Assembly: GCA_022793335.1 (NCBI GenBank)
Contig: JAAWCQ010000013.1
Location: 1-53,860, forward strand
Direction: 5' to 3'
DNA: 53,860 bases
Source of the DNA: Clostridia bacterium
GTDB lineage: Bacteria; Bacillota; Clostridia; Christensenellales; UBA1242
Positions 34,065 through 43,207 of this stretch are shown piece after piece (position 1 is the stretch's first letter; every line of letters starts with the position of its first letter). The notes beneath the pieces are model-generated. The model saw only the letters and a list, made by a program, of their open reading frames with translations, did not search any database and had not been told where the DNA came from. The translations under genes and the position numbers were made by a program.

Positions 34065-34228
34065 AAAAGTGAAGATAATTTGTGGATATATAATTTCTTT
34101 TAATGTGACTTAAAAAGAATTTGCGGCTTCAAAAACGAATGAAATAAAAGCGCAATAAAAAAGTTTTTTAAGTTACAAGAGAAAAATTTTAAAATAAAAA
34201 AATAATTATGCATTAAAAGGAGGGATAA

Positions 34229-37204
34229 ATGAAAAAGCTTGGCGAAATTTCAGTGATAATATGTTGCTTTCTTTTTGGCTTTTGTTCTCTCCTTATGGGG
34301 CTTAGTTTTGAAGGCATAATCAAAAAAGCGGATGGAGTGGCAGTCACTGATACTTCAAGTTATGTAAAAGTAAATGAAATTTGGAATGGAAAAGGCTTTA
34401 ATGAAGGCAATTTGAACAATCTGATGCAACTTATTACAGGCAGTGGTGAGACCAATATATACAATATGAATAAGCTTGCTTTTTCTGATGCCGCTGCTAT
34501 AAAAGAAAAAAATTATAATAAAACACCCAATCATGATGTGGTGGTGAGGGTTGCGGGGCTTGACTGGCAAGCTGTATGTTTGACACAAGACAAAAATCAA
34601 AATTGGATTTTGACCTTGTGGCTTTCAAACAATTTTCAAGAGGCTTTTGCAAATAGAAGCCAGACTGAAGGACAGTTGCATGGTTATCTCAGTGGGTCGG
34701 CAGGGGGAATCTTATATTCTTCTTGGGCGGCATTTAGTAACAGTGACCCTTCAGTCAATTTGCCATCAAATTTGTATGGTGCAAATTACATTCGTTCTGT
34801 TGTTTTGAATAATGGTTATGCTTTTGCTGGCAGTGGAAGTCAAATGGTTCCATATTATCCAAATGAGAATAGTGCCTTTGCAAAATTTACAATGCCAAGT
34901 GTCGAGGGGAATATTACCGATTATATTGTAAAGCCAGTTGGTGTAATATGGCAAGAATATGGGCAGAGTGCGTCAGCTTTTGGTCTTGGTAGTTATTCTT
35001 TATCAAATGAAAATTGGTCAAATCGTATTCCAGATTATGGTAATTACATGGGGCAAAATTATAATTTTAATAGTTATCCGGGCGGCACCTTTAACTATGC
35101 TTCCAAGTCTTTGAATGATTGGTCGCAAGACAACTTATGGCTGCCAAGTTATACAGAAATCAAAGGCATGTGGAAAACTTCAGATGAGCAGAACAAATCT
35201 TATACAGGAAAAGATGAGTATGAGTCAGGCTTTGTTGGCTCAGTCCAAACGCCAGACAGAGAATATTTATACAGCGATACATGGCTTAGAACGGCAGACC
35301 CTTGGTATGCCAATAATGCTTATTATATTAGTGCAACAGGCAATCAAATAAGTACAATTGATGTTTGGCACCGCAGAGGTGTAAGACCTGCATTTCACTT
35401 GAATTTGACATCGGCTGCTGCTTCTTTACAGAAGTATACTGTCAAGTTGTTGCTTAATAAGGGGAATATAAATGGCAATACAGGAAGTCACAGTTTTCAA
35501 GATGTAGCTGCAAATTCAGTTTTCAGACCACAATTAAAGCCTGTAAGAACAGGTTATACTTTGACTGGCTGGAAATGCCTTGAGACTGGCTATACTTACG
35601 GACTTGATTCAAATGGTTATCTGTATGTAGATAGATTTCCAATGTTGACTAGGCCAGAGGCCACTTTTGAAGCGCAGTGGACAGTAAAAAAAATTAAAGT
35701 CACGGCAAATCCAAATGGTGGAAGTTTAAATTTTAATGCTCTTAATGGTTGGACAAAGAGCGGCGACAATGCGGTGAAGGACATAGCTTTCGATTCGTCC
35801 TTTGGGGCGCTACCGTCGCTGAATGAGAGAACGGGCTATGATTTTATAGGCTGGTTTGATAGTGGTGGAAACAAGTTTGAAAGTGAAAGTGTAATGAGTG
35901 TTGAAACTGCCTTTGCTATAATTGCCCGGTGGGAAGCCAAGACTTTCTATATTTATTTCGACGCAAATGGTGGAAGTGGAAATATGTCTGCTGCAGGTAT
36001 CAAATATAACGCTGGCAATGTTAAACTTCCAAGCAATATCTTTGTTAAGGAAGGTTATATTTTCAAAGGTTGGAACACGCAGCGTGATGGCAGTGGCACC
36101 ATTTATTATGAAAACCAATTTGTTTCAAATATAACAAATGATTTTACCTTATATGCCCAGTGGGACGAGACTTGGAATCTATATGCTTCAAGCAGTTTAG
36201 CTGGTGGCGGTGTTAAAGATGACCCATATCTTGTTTCAAATGCTGAAGATTTGGCGTTTATTTCCAAATCGGTGGCAAATTCGACGAGTTTTTCTGCCGT
36301 TTATTTCAAACAGACAAGAACGATAGATTTGGCAAGAGACAAAGAGGGTGCTGAGGTGGGCTTTTTATGGCAACCAATAGGGAGTGACAGTGATAAGAGT
36401 TTTAAAGGACATTATGACGGAAACGGATATTTAATCAAAAATCTTACTACCTCGAGTGCAAGAGAAAGAAGCGAGACAGGTGAATATATTTATTCCAATG
36501 TTGGCTTGTTTGGCTGTTGCATGGGTGCGACTTTAAAAAATATCAATATTATATCTGGAAATGTTTATGGAAAATCCTCTGTTGGCTCGATTGCAGGTCG
36601 CGTTGAGGCGATTTATGCGGGCGAGGACAAAACGGGCAGCATTGAAGGTTGTCGAAGCGGCGTAGTTGTAAGGGCAGCTGATAACTGCGGCATGGTGGGA
36701 ACAAGCTATGGCTGTGACATAGCTTATTGTTTCAACTATGGAGATATTATTGCCTCTTCATGTGCGGGCGGCATTTTGGGTAGCAATCATGACTACAAAA
36801 TCACCATATCAAACTGTGTGGCAAGATGCAATATAAAAGGCTCTGGCAGTGGTGGAATTATCGGTCAGACTGGTGTGAGCGAAACTGAGATTAAATCATG
36901 CGTATTTAAAGGAGACTTTGTTGTATCATCAAATCAAGGTTTAATTTCAGGCTATATGCTGGGAGGAAAAATCACCGATTGTATGGCAATTGTTTCCTCT
37001 TCGATTGAGGTTTTTTGCCCAGTTTCTTGCACGGTGGAAAACTGCATTTATAATAATGGCACAAAGAAATATGTAGGTGAAGATTTTTCAAATTGGATTG
37101 TTATGGCCGATGAGCAACCATTGCCTAAAGGTTTGACCTGGCTTGCGGAAGGTGGTGAAACTTTGACAGAAGAAAAGCTTCAAGAGCTTGGGTTTAGCAA
37201 ATAA
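34229..37204 (+). CDS. Large surface protein with DUF6273-like, InlB and GLUG-like regions
   Basis: 991 residues starting at ATG 34229 behind AAAGGAGGG. An N-terminal signal segment (VIICCFLFGFCSLLMGLSF) is followed by a ~370-residue domain. It ends in LWLPSYTEIKGMW, WLRTADPWYANNAYYISATG and RRGVRPAFHLNL, the DUF6273 pattern. Three InlB B-type repeats follow (~405-490, 490-570, 573-650; marks GYTLTGWK, GYDFIGWFDSGG, GYIFKGWNTQRDGSG). The last ~340 residues form a GLUG-like beta helix (YLIKNLTT, VGLFGCCMGATLKNINI, GGIIGQTG). There is no LPxTG or TM anchor. It is probably exported and surface-associated. The poly-G promoter suggests on/off variation. Confidence 0.82.
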   Translation: MKKLGEISVIICCFLFGFCSLLMGLSFEGIIKKADGVAVTDTSSYVKVNEIWNGKGFNEGNLNNLMQLITGSGETNIYNMNKLAFSDAAAIKEKNYNKTPNHDVVVRVAGLDWQAVCLTQDKNQNWILTLWLSNNFQEAFANRSQTEGQLHGYLSGSAGGILYSSWAAFSNSDPSVNLPSNLYGANYIRSVVLNNGYAFAGSGSQMVPYYPNENSAFAKFTMPSVEGNITDYIVKPVGVIWQEYGQSASAFGLGSYSLSNENWSNRIPDYGNYMGQNYNFNSYPGGTFNYASKSLNDWSQDNLWLPSYTEIKGMWKTSDEQNKSYTGKDEYESGFVGSVQTPDREYLYSDTWLRTADPWYANNAYYISATGNQISTIDVWHRRGVRPAFHLNLTSAAASLQKYTVKLLLNKGNINGNTGSHSFQDVAANSVFRPQLKPVRTGYTLTGWKCLETGYTYGLDSNGYLYVDRFPMLTRPEATFEAQWTVKKIKVTANPNGGSLNFNALNGWTKSGDNAVKDIAFDSSFGALPSLNERTGYDFIGWFDSGGNKFESESVMSVETAFAIIARWEAKTFYIYFDANGGSGNMSAAGIKYNAGNVKLPSNIFVKEGYIFKGWNTQRDGSGTIYYENQFVSNITNDFTLYAQWDETWNLYASSSLAGGGVKDDPYLVSNAEDLAFISKSVANSTSFSAVYFKQTRTIDLARDKEGAEVGFLWQPIGSDSDKSFKGHYDGNGYLIKNLTTSSARERSETGEYIYSNVGLFGCCMGATLKNINIISGNVYGKSSVGSIAGRVEAIYAGEDKTGSIEGCRSGVVVRAADNCGMVGTSYGCDIAYCFNYGDIIASSCAGGILGSNHDYKITISNCVARCNIKGSGSGGIIGQTGVSETEIKSCVFKGDFVVSSNQGLISGYMLGGKITDCMAIVSSSIEVFCPVSCTVENCIYNNGTKKYVGEDFSNWIVMADEQPLPKGLTWLAEGGETLTEEKLQELGFSK

Positions 37205-37309
37205 TGTTTTAATTTTCAAAATTTTCTTGATAAAGTGATGGATTTGGAGGAAAATTTTCTTGACAAACTGATTAAACTAGAGTAAACTTTTGATGAAAAC
37301 TATGAAAAA

Positions 37310-37493
37310 GAGAGTAGTTTTATCGACAGTTTTTCAGAGAGGCATGATGGTGAAAATTGCCAAACTGTGATATTATGAAGGACACTTTGGAGTTTGACAA
37401 TTTAAGATAAGAGGCTCTTTTATGGAGCAAGTTAGGTGGCACCGCGGAAATATTATTTCGTCCTAATGTAGAAATTTTACATTGGGGCGATTT
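37310..37493 (+). promoter_or_regulatory. T-box leader of the AspRS gene
   Basis: Stem I runs from about 37310, with AGAGAGGCATGATGG and GGTGAAAATTGCC in its distal part. The specifier region reads GAAG-GAC-ACTTTGGAG, placing GAC (Asp) at 37381-37383. The conserved T-box antiterminator core GGTGGCACCGCGG is at 37435-37447. A terminator follows (CCTAATGTA pairing with TACATTGGGG, then Ts, about 37464-37495). Uncharged tRNA-Asp would favour antitermination. The specifier is read by eye. Confidence 0.85.
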
Positions 37494-37532
37494 TTTATGT
37501 GCTGTGTCTGCCCCGAGGTTAAGGAGGAATTT

Positions 37533-38813
37533 ATGACAACACAAATTTCAAAATTACAGGAAGGAAGAGTGCGTTTTCAAGGCATGATTGAAGTGGTAAG
37601 AGACAAGAAAAACATTCAGTTTATCGTGCTTAAAGACTTTTCTGGAAAAATTCAAGTCACAGTTGATAAGGTGGCTTATCCTGAGGTGGGAGAGGTGTTT
37701 TCTCATCTTCTTGCTGGCTCTACTGTTTTGGTGGAAGGTCAGCTTGTAAAAAGCGAATATGTTAAGCTTGGCGGAAGGGAGGTCTTGGCTGATAAGGTGG
37801 AAGTTACCAGCACGGCAGAGGCTTATCCTATTGGACCCGAAAGCAATATTGATCAAAGGCTTGACTATCGCTGGCTTGACCTTAGGCAAGATAAAAACTT
37901 GCTTGCTTTTAAGGTGCAAACTCTTTTAAACAATGCAATGAGAGAGTATTTAAACGAGCGTGACTTTGTTGAAATTCACTCACCAAAACTTATTGCAACC
38001 GCTTCTGAAAGTGGCTCTGAGGTATTTGAGGTGAAATATTTTGATGGGCTTGCCTATCTTGCACAAAGCCCTCAATTTTACAAGCAGATGGCAAATTCAA
38101 GTGGTTTTGGAAGAGTTTATGAAGTTGCGCCTGTTTTCCGCGCAGAAAAATCTCACTCAAAAAAGCATGCGACTGAATTTACCAGCTTTGACCTTGAATT
38201 TTCTTGGATTGAAAGCTATGAAGATGTGATGAAACTTGAAGAGGAAATGCTTGCCTATGCGCTGGGAAAGGTTAAAGAAAAATATGGCGAAGAAATTAAA
38301 GAAACTTTTGGCGTAGAGGTGGTTGTGCCAAGTTTACCATTCCCAAGAATTAAACTTGCTGAGCTTTATAAGCAGCTTGAACAGCGTTATGGCTTCACCA
38401 CAGAAGAGGAAAAAGACGACCTTGCAACAGAGGCAGAAAGACTTTGCAGGCAGTTTGCACAAGAAGTTTATGGCCACGAATTTTTGTTTGTAACTGATTA
38501 TGGTGCAAGAAAGCGTGCCTTCTATCACCTCAGAAAAGATGGCGTACCACAGGGTTATGACCTTATTTGGAAGGGGGTTGAAATCACTACTGGCGCGCAA
38601 AGAGAGCATAGATATGAAGTGCTTAAGGCGCAAGCGGCTGAAAAAGGGCTTGAAAATGATGTTGAATTTTATCTTCAATTCTTCAAATATGGCTGTCCTC
38701 CACACGGCGGGTTTGCCATCGGCCTTGACCGCATGCTTATGAATCTTTTAGAGCTTGCAAATATCAAAGAAGCAATGTTTATCTTCCGCGGACCTGAAAG
38801 AATTACACCATAA
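37533..38813 (+). CDS. aspS: Aspartate--tRNA ligase, archaeal-type
   Basis: 426 residues. ATG 37533 follows AAGGAGG; an upstream in-frame start at 37482 lies inside the T-box terminator. The N-terminal OB fold (VRFQGMIEVVRDKKNIQFIVL) precedes the class II catalytic core. Motif 1 lies around EIHSPKLIATASESGSEVFEV, motif 2 is FRAEKSHSKKHATEFTSFDLE and motif 3 is GFAIGLDRMLMNLL. The short length (426, not ~590) and lack of the bacterial insertion mark the archaeal/eukaryal type, often non-discriminating (tRNA-Asp and tRNA-Asn). The T-box specifier GAC supports an aspartate role. Confidence 0.93.
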   Translation: MTTQISKLQEGRVRFQGMIEVVRDKKNIQFIVLKDFSGKIQVTVDKVAYPEVGEVFSHLLAGSTVLVEGQLVKSEYVKLGGREVLADKVEVTSTAEAYPIGPESNIDQRLDYRWLDLRQDKNLLAFKVQTLLNNAMREYLNERDFVEIHSPKLIATASESGSEVFEVKYFDGLAYLAQSPQFYKQMANSSGFGRVYEVAPVFRAEKSHSKKHATEFTSFDLEFSWIESYEDVMKLEEEMLAYALGKVKEKYGEEIKETFGVEVVVPSLPFPRIKLAELYKQLEQRYGFTTEEEKDDLATEAERLCRQFAQEVYGHEFLFVTDYGARKRAFYHLRKDGVPQGYDLIWKGVEITTGAQREHRYEVLKAQAAEKGLENDVEFYLQFFKYGCPPHGGFAIGLDRMLMNLLELANIKEAMFIFRGPERITP

Positions 38814-38896
38814 CTTTTGATTTTTTACAGCAGTGGTCAATAAAAAATACCACTTAAATATTGATTTTAATAAGAGCAGAATGTTTTAAATATATT

Positions 38897-38925
38897 TTGA
38901 CATTTTGCTTTTTTTATGTTATCAT
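38897..38925 (+). promoter_or_regulatory. Promoter of the 38973-39440 pair
   Basis: TTGACA (38897-38902), 17 bases, TATCAT (38920-38925). Confidence 0.7.
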
Positions 38926-38972
38926 TTTTATGATGAAATATCTTTTAAGATATTTATTTTTGGGAGGCAATT

Positions 38973-39392
38973 GTGGATAATAATATGAAGAGAAAACTCA
39001 ACGAACTTTTAAAAAATAATAAAAGCTGGCCAGTTATCATTGAAGGCGGCGTGAAAAAGGAGGACTTCTTAAGTGCGACAGTGCTTCCTGCAACAGTGCC
39101 TTCTGCAAGTCTTGGAGTAATCAATGACATTGGTGGTCTTAAAATGCCAGACTGGGTTAAATCAGTTGAAGCACGAAAAAATTCTAAGGCAAATTTATTG
39201 CTTATTGATGGGCTTGACACTGTTTCAGAGGATGAGCAGTTGAAATTTAAGGGCATTTTGGACGGAAAATCGTTGAATGGCTTTAAATTACCTGAAAATA
39301 TGCAAATTGCCATCTTGATAAATGATGGAAATCGTGCTAAAATAAATAGAGAAATACTTTCTCTTTCACTTTATTACAAAGTGGAAGAATAA
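38973..39392 (+). CDS. Miniature AAA-like protein without Walker A
   Basis: 139 residues from GTG 38973 behind GGGAGG. The order of elements follows a MoxR-type AAA domain: WPVIIEGGVKKEDFL where the P-loop should be, NLLLIDGLDTVSEDEQLKFK at Walker B, LNGFKLPENMQIAILIND (sensor 1 area), then NREILSLSL. The GxxGxGK P-loop is missing and the acid after Walker B is displaced, so ATP hydrolysis is unlikely. Related metallopeptidase/VWA genes are normally preceded by an active MoxR ATPase gene, and this protein occupies that position here. It may be a reduced, regulatory form. Confidence 0.65.
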   Translation: MDNNMKRKLNELLKNNKSWPVIIEGGVKKEDFLSATVLPATVPSASLGVINDIGGLKMPDWVKSVEARKNSKANLLLIDGLDTVSEDEQLKFKGILDGKSLNGFKLPENMQIAILINDGNRAKINREILSLSLYYKVEE

Positions 39393-39396
39393 ATCA

Positions 39397-39422
39397 TCAT
39401 GCAGGCACTTTTGTGTGCATGA
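39397..39422 (+). other. Intercistronic hairpin
   Basis: TCATGCA (39397-39403) pairs with TGCATGA (39416-39422), and an inner CAC/GTG extends the stem. No T run follows, so it may stabilise or separate the two messages rather than terminate. Confidence 0.55.
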
Positions 39423-39439
39423 CTTAAAGGTGGTATAAA

Positions 39440-41755
39440 ATGGGACTCTTTGACAAAAACGACAGAAAGAAAGAACTTGAAGATTTAAAAAAGGCAATGC
39501 TTAGAAAGTTTCCTTCTCTCGGAACAACTGTATCTGGTCTTGATATGAAATATGCAAAAGGCGTTGGCACTGCTTTGACAGACCATGAAAGTGTTTATTT
39601 CGATCCTCAATTTATGGATTCTCTTTCTTATGATGAAAAAGTGGGAATTATGACACACGAAGTCATGCATGTTGCCTTCAATCATATTCCAAGACTTAGA
39701 GCCAAAGATGGCACTGAAAGAGATATGGGCGCTTGGAACATTGCGACCGACGCCGTAATCAATGAAATCATCCGCAGTGAAGGCTTGAAACTCCCTGAAG
39801 GTGGAGTAGATATGCCAGAAGCAAAAGACAAATCTGCAGAAGATATGTATAAGGTTGTTTATGGCAAAATGCAACAACAGGCTCAGCAGCAACAGCAAAG
39901 AAATGGGCAACAACAGCAGCAACAGTCTGGTGGTCAAGGACAGCAGGGTAGCCCTCAACAAAATCAACAACAAAATGGTCAAAACGGTCAAAACCAGCAA
40001 CAGCAAAGTGGCCAAGGTCAATCTCAGCAACAACAATCTGGCGGTCAAGGCGGACAACAGCAACAACAATCTGGCGGAGGTCAAGGCGGACAAAACCAAC
40101 AAAATGGTCCATCAAGTAAAGATGGAAAAGGCGAGCAAGACCTCAACAGTGGAAAACAAAACCAACAGCAGTCTGGCGGCCAAGGACAACAAGGACAACA
40201 ACAAAATCAGCAAGGTCAAGGCGGAGGCCAGGGGCAGCAAGGTCAACAGCAACAGTCTGGTGGACAGGGCGGCGGTCAAGGACAGCAGCAAAACGGTGAA
40301 AATTCACAACAAGACCAATCTGGCGGTGGTCAAGGCGGCGGACAAAGCGGACAAAATGGCAATCAAAAATCACAAGGCGGCCAGAGTGGGCAAAGCGGAC
40401 AGCAGAATGGCCAACAACAACAAGGTCAGGGCGGCAGTGGTCAAAATGGTCAAAACCAGCAACAGCAAGGTCAGAATAAACAACAAGGTCAAGGTGGCGG
40501 CGCTAATGGACAACAGCAACAACAGGATGATTACAATCAAGGCCAAGGCGACGGCCAAGGCCAGCAAGATCAACCTCTTCCACAACAACCTCAAAATCAC
40601 GACGGCTGGAAAAAGGCTTTAGAGAAATACGAGAAAAAGAAGGAAGAAGAACAAAAGAAGAAAGATAAAGAGAAAGAAAAAAACAAAGATAAAGACAAGG
40701 ATCAAGACACGCAAGACCAAGACGAAAACGATGAAAACGACGAGGAAAGTGCTGAAGATAAATTCAGAAAAGAGCTTGATCAAAGTCGAAAAGAAAAGAA
40801 AGAAGAGTTTGAAAAAGATAAAAAAGCAAACGAGCAACAAAAAAGCGAGAAGGGCAACAGTCCTCAGCCAAATCAAAATAACTCTGATGAAGATGTAGAT
40901 TATGATGCGCTTGAAAAAGAATTTCAAAGTATGAACAAGGATATGAAAAGAAAGCTTGCTGAAGAAATTCGCAAAAGAATTGGCGACAGAGTCAAGGACG
41001 GGGGGCAAGGAAACGGCAGCGGCGAAGGTGCTTTTGGAGAAGTTGGCGAAGCAAAGGCAGCAGTTTCATGGAAGAAACTCTTGAAAAATGAGTTTGAAAA
41101 AGTTGAATCTGTGTGGAGCTATCGTCGTTCAAGTCGCGAAAACTTCTATATGCCAAGAATTGAAAGTCGTCAAAATTATGATCAGCCAGCCACAGAAGTC
41201 ATTCTTGACACCAGCGGAAGTATTGATGATGAGCTTTTAAGAGGCTTCTTAAGACAGGTTAAAGCGCTTTTGAAAGACGCATACAAAGACAGTGAGTCGA
41301 GAGATATTAAACTTAAAATCGGCTGCTTTGATGACAGATTTCATGGTTTTACCGAGATTAAAAAGACAAAAGACATTGACTCTTACAGATTTGTTGGCCG
41401 TGGCGGTACTTGTATTGACAGTGCTTGTCGTGCCTTCTCAAAAGATAAAAAGGTGAACAGAATTGTTTTCACAGATGGCTATGATGGCTATGGTTTCCCA
41501 AGAGGTGACTATAAAAATCTGAAAATAATTTTCGTAGTTTTTGACAATCCAGACTTTAGATACAGTGACGGAAAAGTCATTCATGTCAAGAGTGCCGAGG
41601 TGAGAAAAGGCGGACAATTGAGTATGCTTACTGACAAAACTTCAAGTCAAACTTCAAGCACTCAACCAAAAACTGCAGGAAATGGCAGTCAAAACAGACC
41701 TGTTAAACCTCAGCAAAATCTGTTTGATGATTATGAAGATGACTATGAAATGTAA
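39440..41755 (+). CDS. Zinc metallopeptidase/VWA protein with Q/G/N-rich linker
   Basis: 771 residues from ATG 39440 behind AAAGGTGG. Residues 1-140 form a putative metallopeptidase domain with HEVMH (73-77) and WNIATDAVINEI downstream. Residues ~145-390 are almost only Q, G, N and S (repeats such as QQQQSGGQG), disordered and prion-like. Residues ~395-500 are a highly charged K/E/D segment. The C-terminus (~575-730) is VWA-like with the metal site DTSGSID (~589-595), RGGTCIDSACRAF and IVFTDGYDGYGF. The two end domains are the known metallopeptidase/VWA-like pair (DUF2201-type) that works with MoxR ATPases. The linker length is exceptional. Confidence 0.88.
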   Translation: MGLFDKNDRKKELEDLKKAMLRKFPSLGTTVSGLDMKYAKGVGTALTDHESVYFDPQFMDSLSYDEKVGIMTHEVMHVAFNHIPRLRAKDGTERDMGAWNIATDAVINEIIRSEGLKLPEGGVDMPEAKDKSAEDMYKVVYGKMQQQAQQQQQRNGQQQQQQSGGQGQQGSPQQNQQQNGQNGQNQQQQSGQGQSQQQQSGGQGGQQQQQSGGGQGGQNQQNGPSSKDGKGEQDLNSGKQNQQQSGGQGQQGQQQNQQGQGGGQGQQGQQQQSGGQGGGQGQQQNGENSQQDQSGGGQGGGQSGQNGNQKSQGGQSGQSGQQNGQQQQGQGGSGQNGQNQQQQGQNKQQGQGGGANGQQQQQDDYNQGQGDGQGQQDQPLPQQPQNHDGWKKALEKYEKKKEEEQKKKDKEKEKNKDKDKDQDTQDQDENDENDEESAEDKFRKELDQSRKEKKEEFEKDKKANEQQKSEKGNSPQPNQNNSDEDVDYDALEKEFQSMNKDMKRKLAEEIRKRIGDRVKDGGQGNGSGEGAFGEVGEAKAAVSWKKLLKNEFEKVESVWSYRRSSRENFYMPRIESRQNYDQPATEVILDTSGSIDDELLRGFLRQVKALLKDAYKDSESRDIKLKIGCFDDRFHGFTEIKKTKDIDSYRFVGRGGTCIDSACRAFSKDKKVNRIVFTDGYDGYGFPRGDYKNLKIIFVVFDNPDFRYSDGKVIHVKSAEVRKGGQLSMLTDKTSSQTSSTQPKTAGNGSQNRPVKPQQNLFDDYEDDYEM

Positions 41756-41809
41756 GCGAAACTCTTAGTTTTCGTGCAAGAAAAAGTCAAACTAACTTTT
41801 TAATATGAG

Positions 41810-41839
41810 ATTGCTTGAGTTGAATTTGACTCAAGCAAT
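41810..41839 (+). terminator. Hairpin after the metallopeptidase gene
   Basis: ATTGCTTGAGT (41810-41820) pairs exactly with ACTCAAGCAAT (41829-41839); the T run is weak. The remaining ~240 bases before the next gene are A-rich with no recognised element. Confidence 0.7.
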
Positions 41840-42080
41840 TTCTAAAATTTGATAAAATTGAAAAAAAACAATCTGAAAATGAAAGCTTAGCAATAACAAA
41901 ACTGAAAGTTTTAAAGAAAATTTATAAGATAAAAAATCAAATTTTAATAAGAAAGACTAAACAACTAAAATTGAATAAACTTACAAATAAGGTTTAATAA
42001 GACAATTTAAATACAAATAAAACAAAACAATCAAGTTAAACTTTAAAAATAAAGAAAAAAATATAATTAAAGAGGAAAAT

Positions 42081-43193
42081 ATGAGCCAGAAAATATACAA
42101 AATTGTGCTTACAGGTGGCCCTTGCGGTGGAAAGTCAACAGGGCTTAGTTGTATTGAGCGCGAGATGAGCAAACTTGGATATAAGGTTGTCATCATAAAT
42201 GAATCGGCAACAGAGCTTTCGCTTAACGGGCTTTCACTGCCAGCGTTCAATTATGACGCTTGTTTATTTCAAAAGCCTATTGTCAAGCTGCAGCTTCTCA
42301 AAGAAAAACTCTATGAAGAAAGTTGCAAAAGTCTTCCGGATGAGAAAGTTTTAATCGTTTGCGACAGAGGCTTGATGGATGGGCTTGCATATTTGGACGA
42401 AGCATCTTTTCATAAGATTTTAAAGGATGAAGGCAAGGAATTTATTCCTTTAAGAGATGATTATGACGGAGTTTTCCACCTTGTAACTTGCGCTAAGGGA
42501 GCTGAAGATAGTTACAGCGTTGCAAACAACGCGGCAAGAAGAGAAACGGCGCAAGAGGCAAGTGAAATTGATGACCGAACAATTGCTTGTTGGACAGGAC
42601 ATCCGCATTTTAGAGTTATAGACAACTCAACTGATTTTGAAGGCAAGATGAACAGGCTTATAAAGGAAATATGTGCGTTGCTTGGCGAGCCTACACCTTT
42701 TGAAATTGAAAGAAAGTTTTTGATTGAAAAGCCTGACCTTGAAAAGCTTGAAGCACTTCCAAACTGCAAGAAAGTAAGCATTATCCAGACTTATTTGATT
42801 TCACCTAAGGGTGATGAGACTAGGGTCAGACAACGCGGGCTTGACGGAAATTATATTTACACACATACGACAAAAAGGCAAATTTCGCCTATTAAGAGGG
42901 TGGAATTTGAGAAGAGAATTACACAAAAGCAATATCTTACCTATCTTGAAAGTGCAGATACCAATTTGAAACCTGTTCGCAAAGACAGATATTGTCTGAT
43001 GCAAGATGGAAAATATTTTGAGATTGATATCTATCCTTTTGCAGAAAAAAATGCGATTATGGAAATCGAGCTTGCAAGTGAGGACGAAAAAATTGAAATG
43101 CCAAGCTTTATTAAGGTGATAAGAGAGGTCACTGACGACAAAGCTTATTCAAACTATTCATTTGCGAAAAAATTGCCAGATGATATGGTTTAA
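42081..43193 (+). CDS. NTPase-CYTH fusion protein
   Basis: 370 residues from ATG 42081 behind AGAGGAAA. The N-terminal P-loop NTPase has GGPCGGKST (12-20), VLIVCDRGLMDG (Walker B-like) and a lid with RRETAQEAS. From residue ~207 comes a CYTH domain: EIERKFLIEKP, ETRVRQRG, YTHTTKRQ, RVEFEKRI, KDRYCL, FEIDIYPF, IMEIELAS. CYTH folds bind triphosphorylated or polyphosphate-like substrates with acidic and basic barrel residues. The same fusion is known from eukaryotic Ttd14-like proteins. The substrate here is unknown. The next gene follows after 14 bases, so the two probably form an operon. Confidence 0.88.
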   Translation: MSQKIYKIVLTGGPCGGKSTGLSCIEREMSKLGYKVVIINESATELSLNGLSLPAFNYDACLFQKPIVKLQLLKEKLYEESCKSLPDEKVLIVCDRGLMDGLAYLDEASFHKILKDEGKEFIPLRDDYDGVFHLVTCAKGAEDSYSVANNAARRETAQEASEIDDRTIACWTGHPHFRVIDNSTDFEGKMNRLIKEICALLGEPTPFEIERKFLIEKPDLEKLEALPNCKKVSIIQTYLISPKGDETRVRQRGLDGNYIYTHTTKRQISPIKRVEFEKRITQKQYLTYLESADTNLKPVRKDRYCLMQDGKYFEIDIYPFAEKNAIMEIELASEDEKIEMPSFIKVIREVTDDKAYSNYSFAKKLPDDMV

Positions 43194-43207
43194 AATTAGG
43201 AGAAAGA

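Noticed and set aside
39485-40622. Long open frames on the minus strand and in a second + frame across the Q-rich region
   Set aside because: They are shadows of the CAA/CAG/GGT-rich code; products are L/V-rich or K/N-rich nonsense without start signals.
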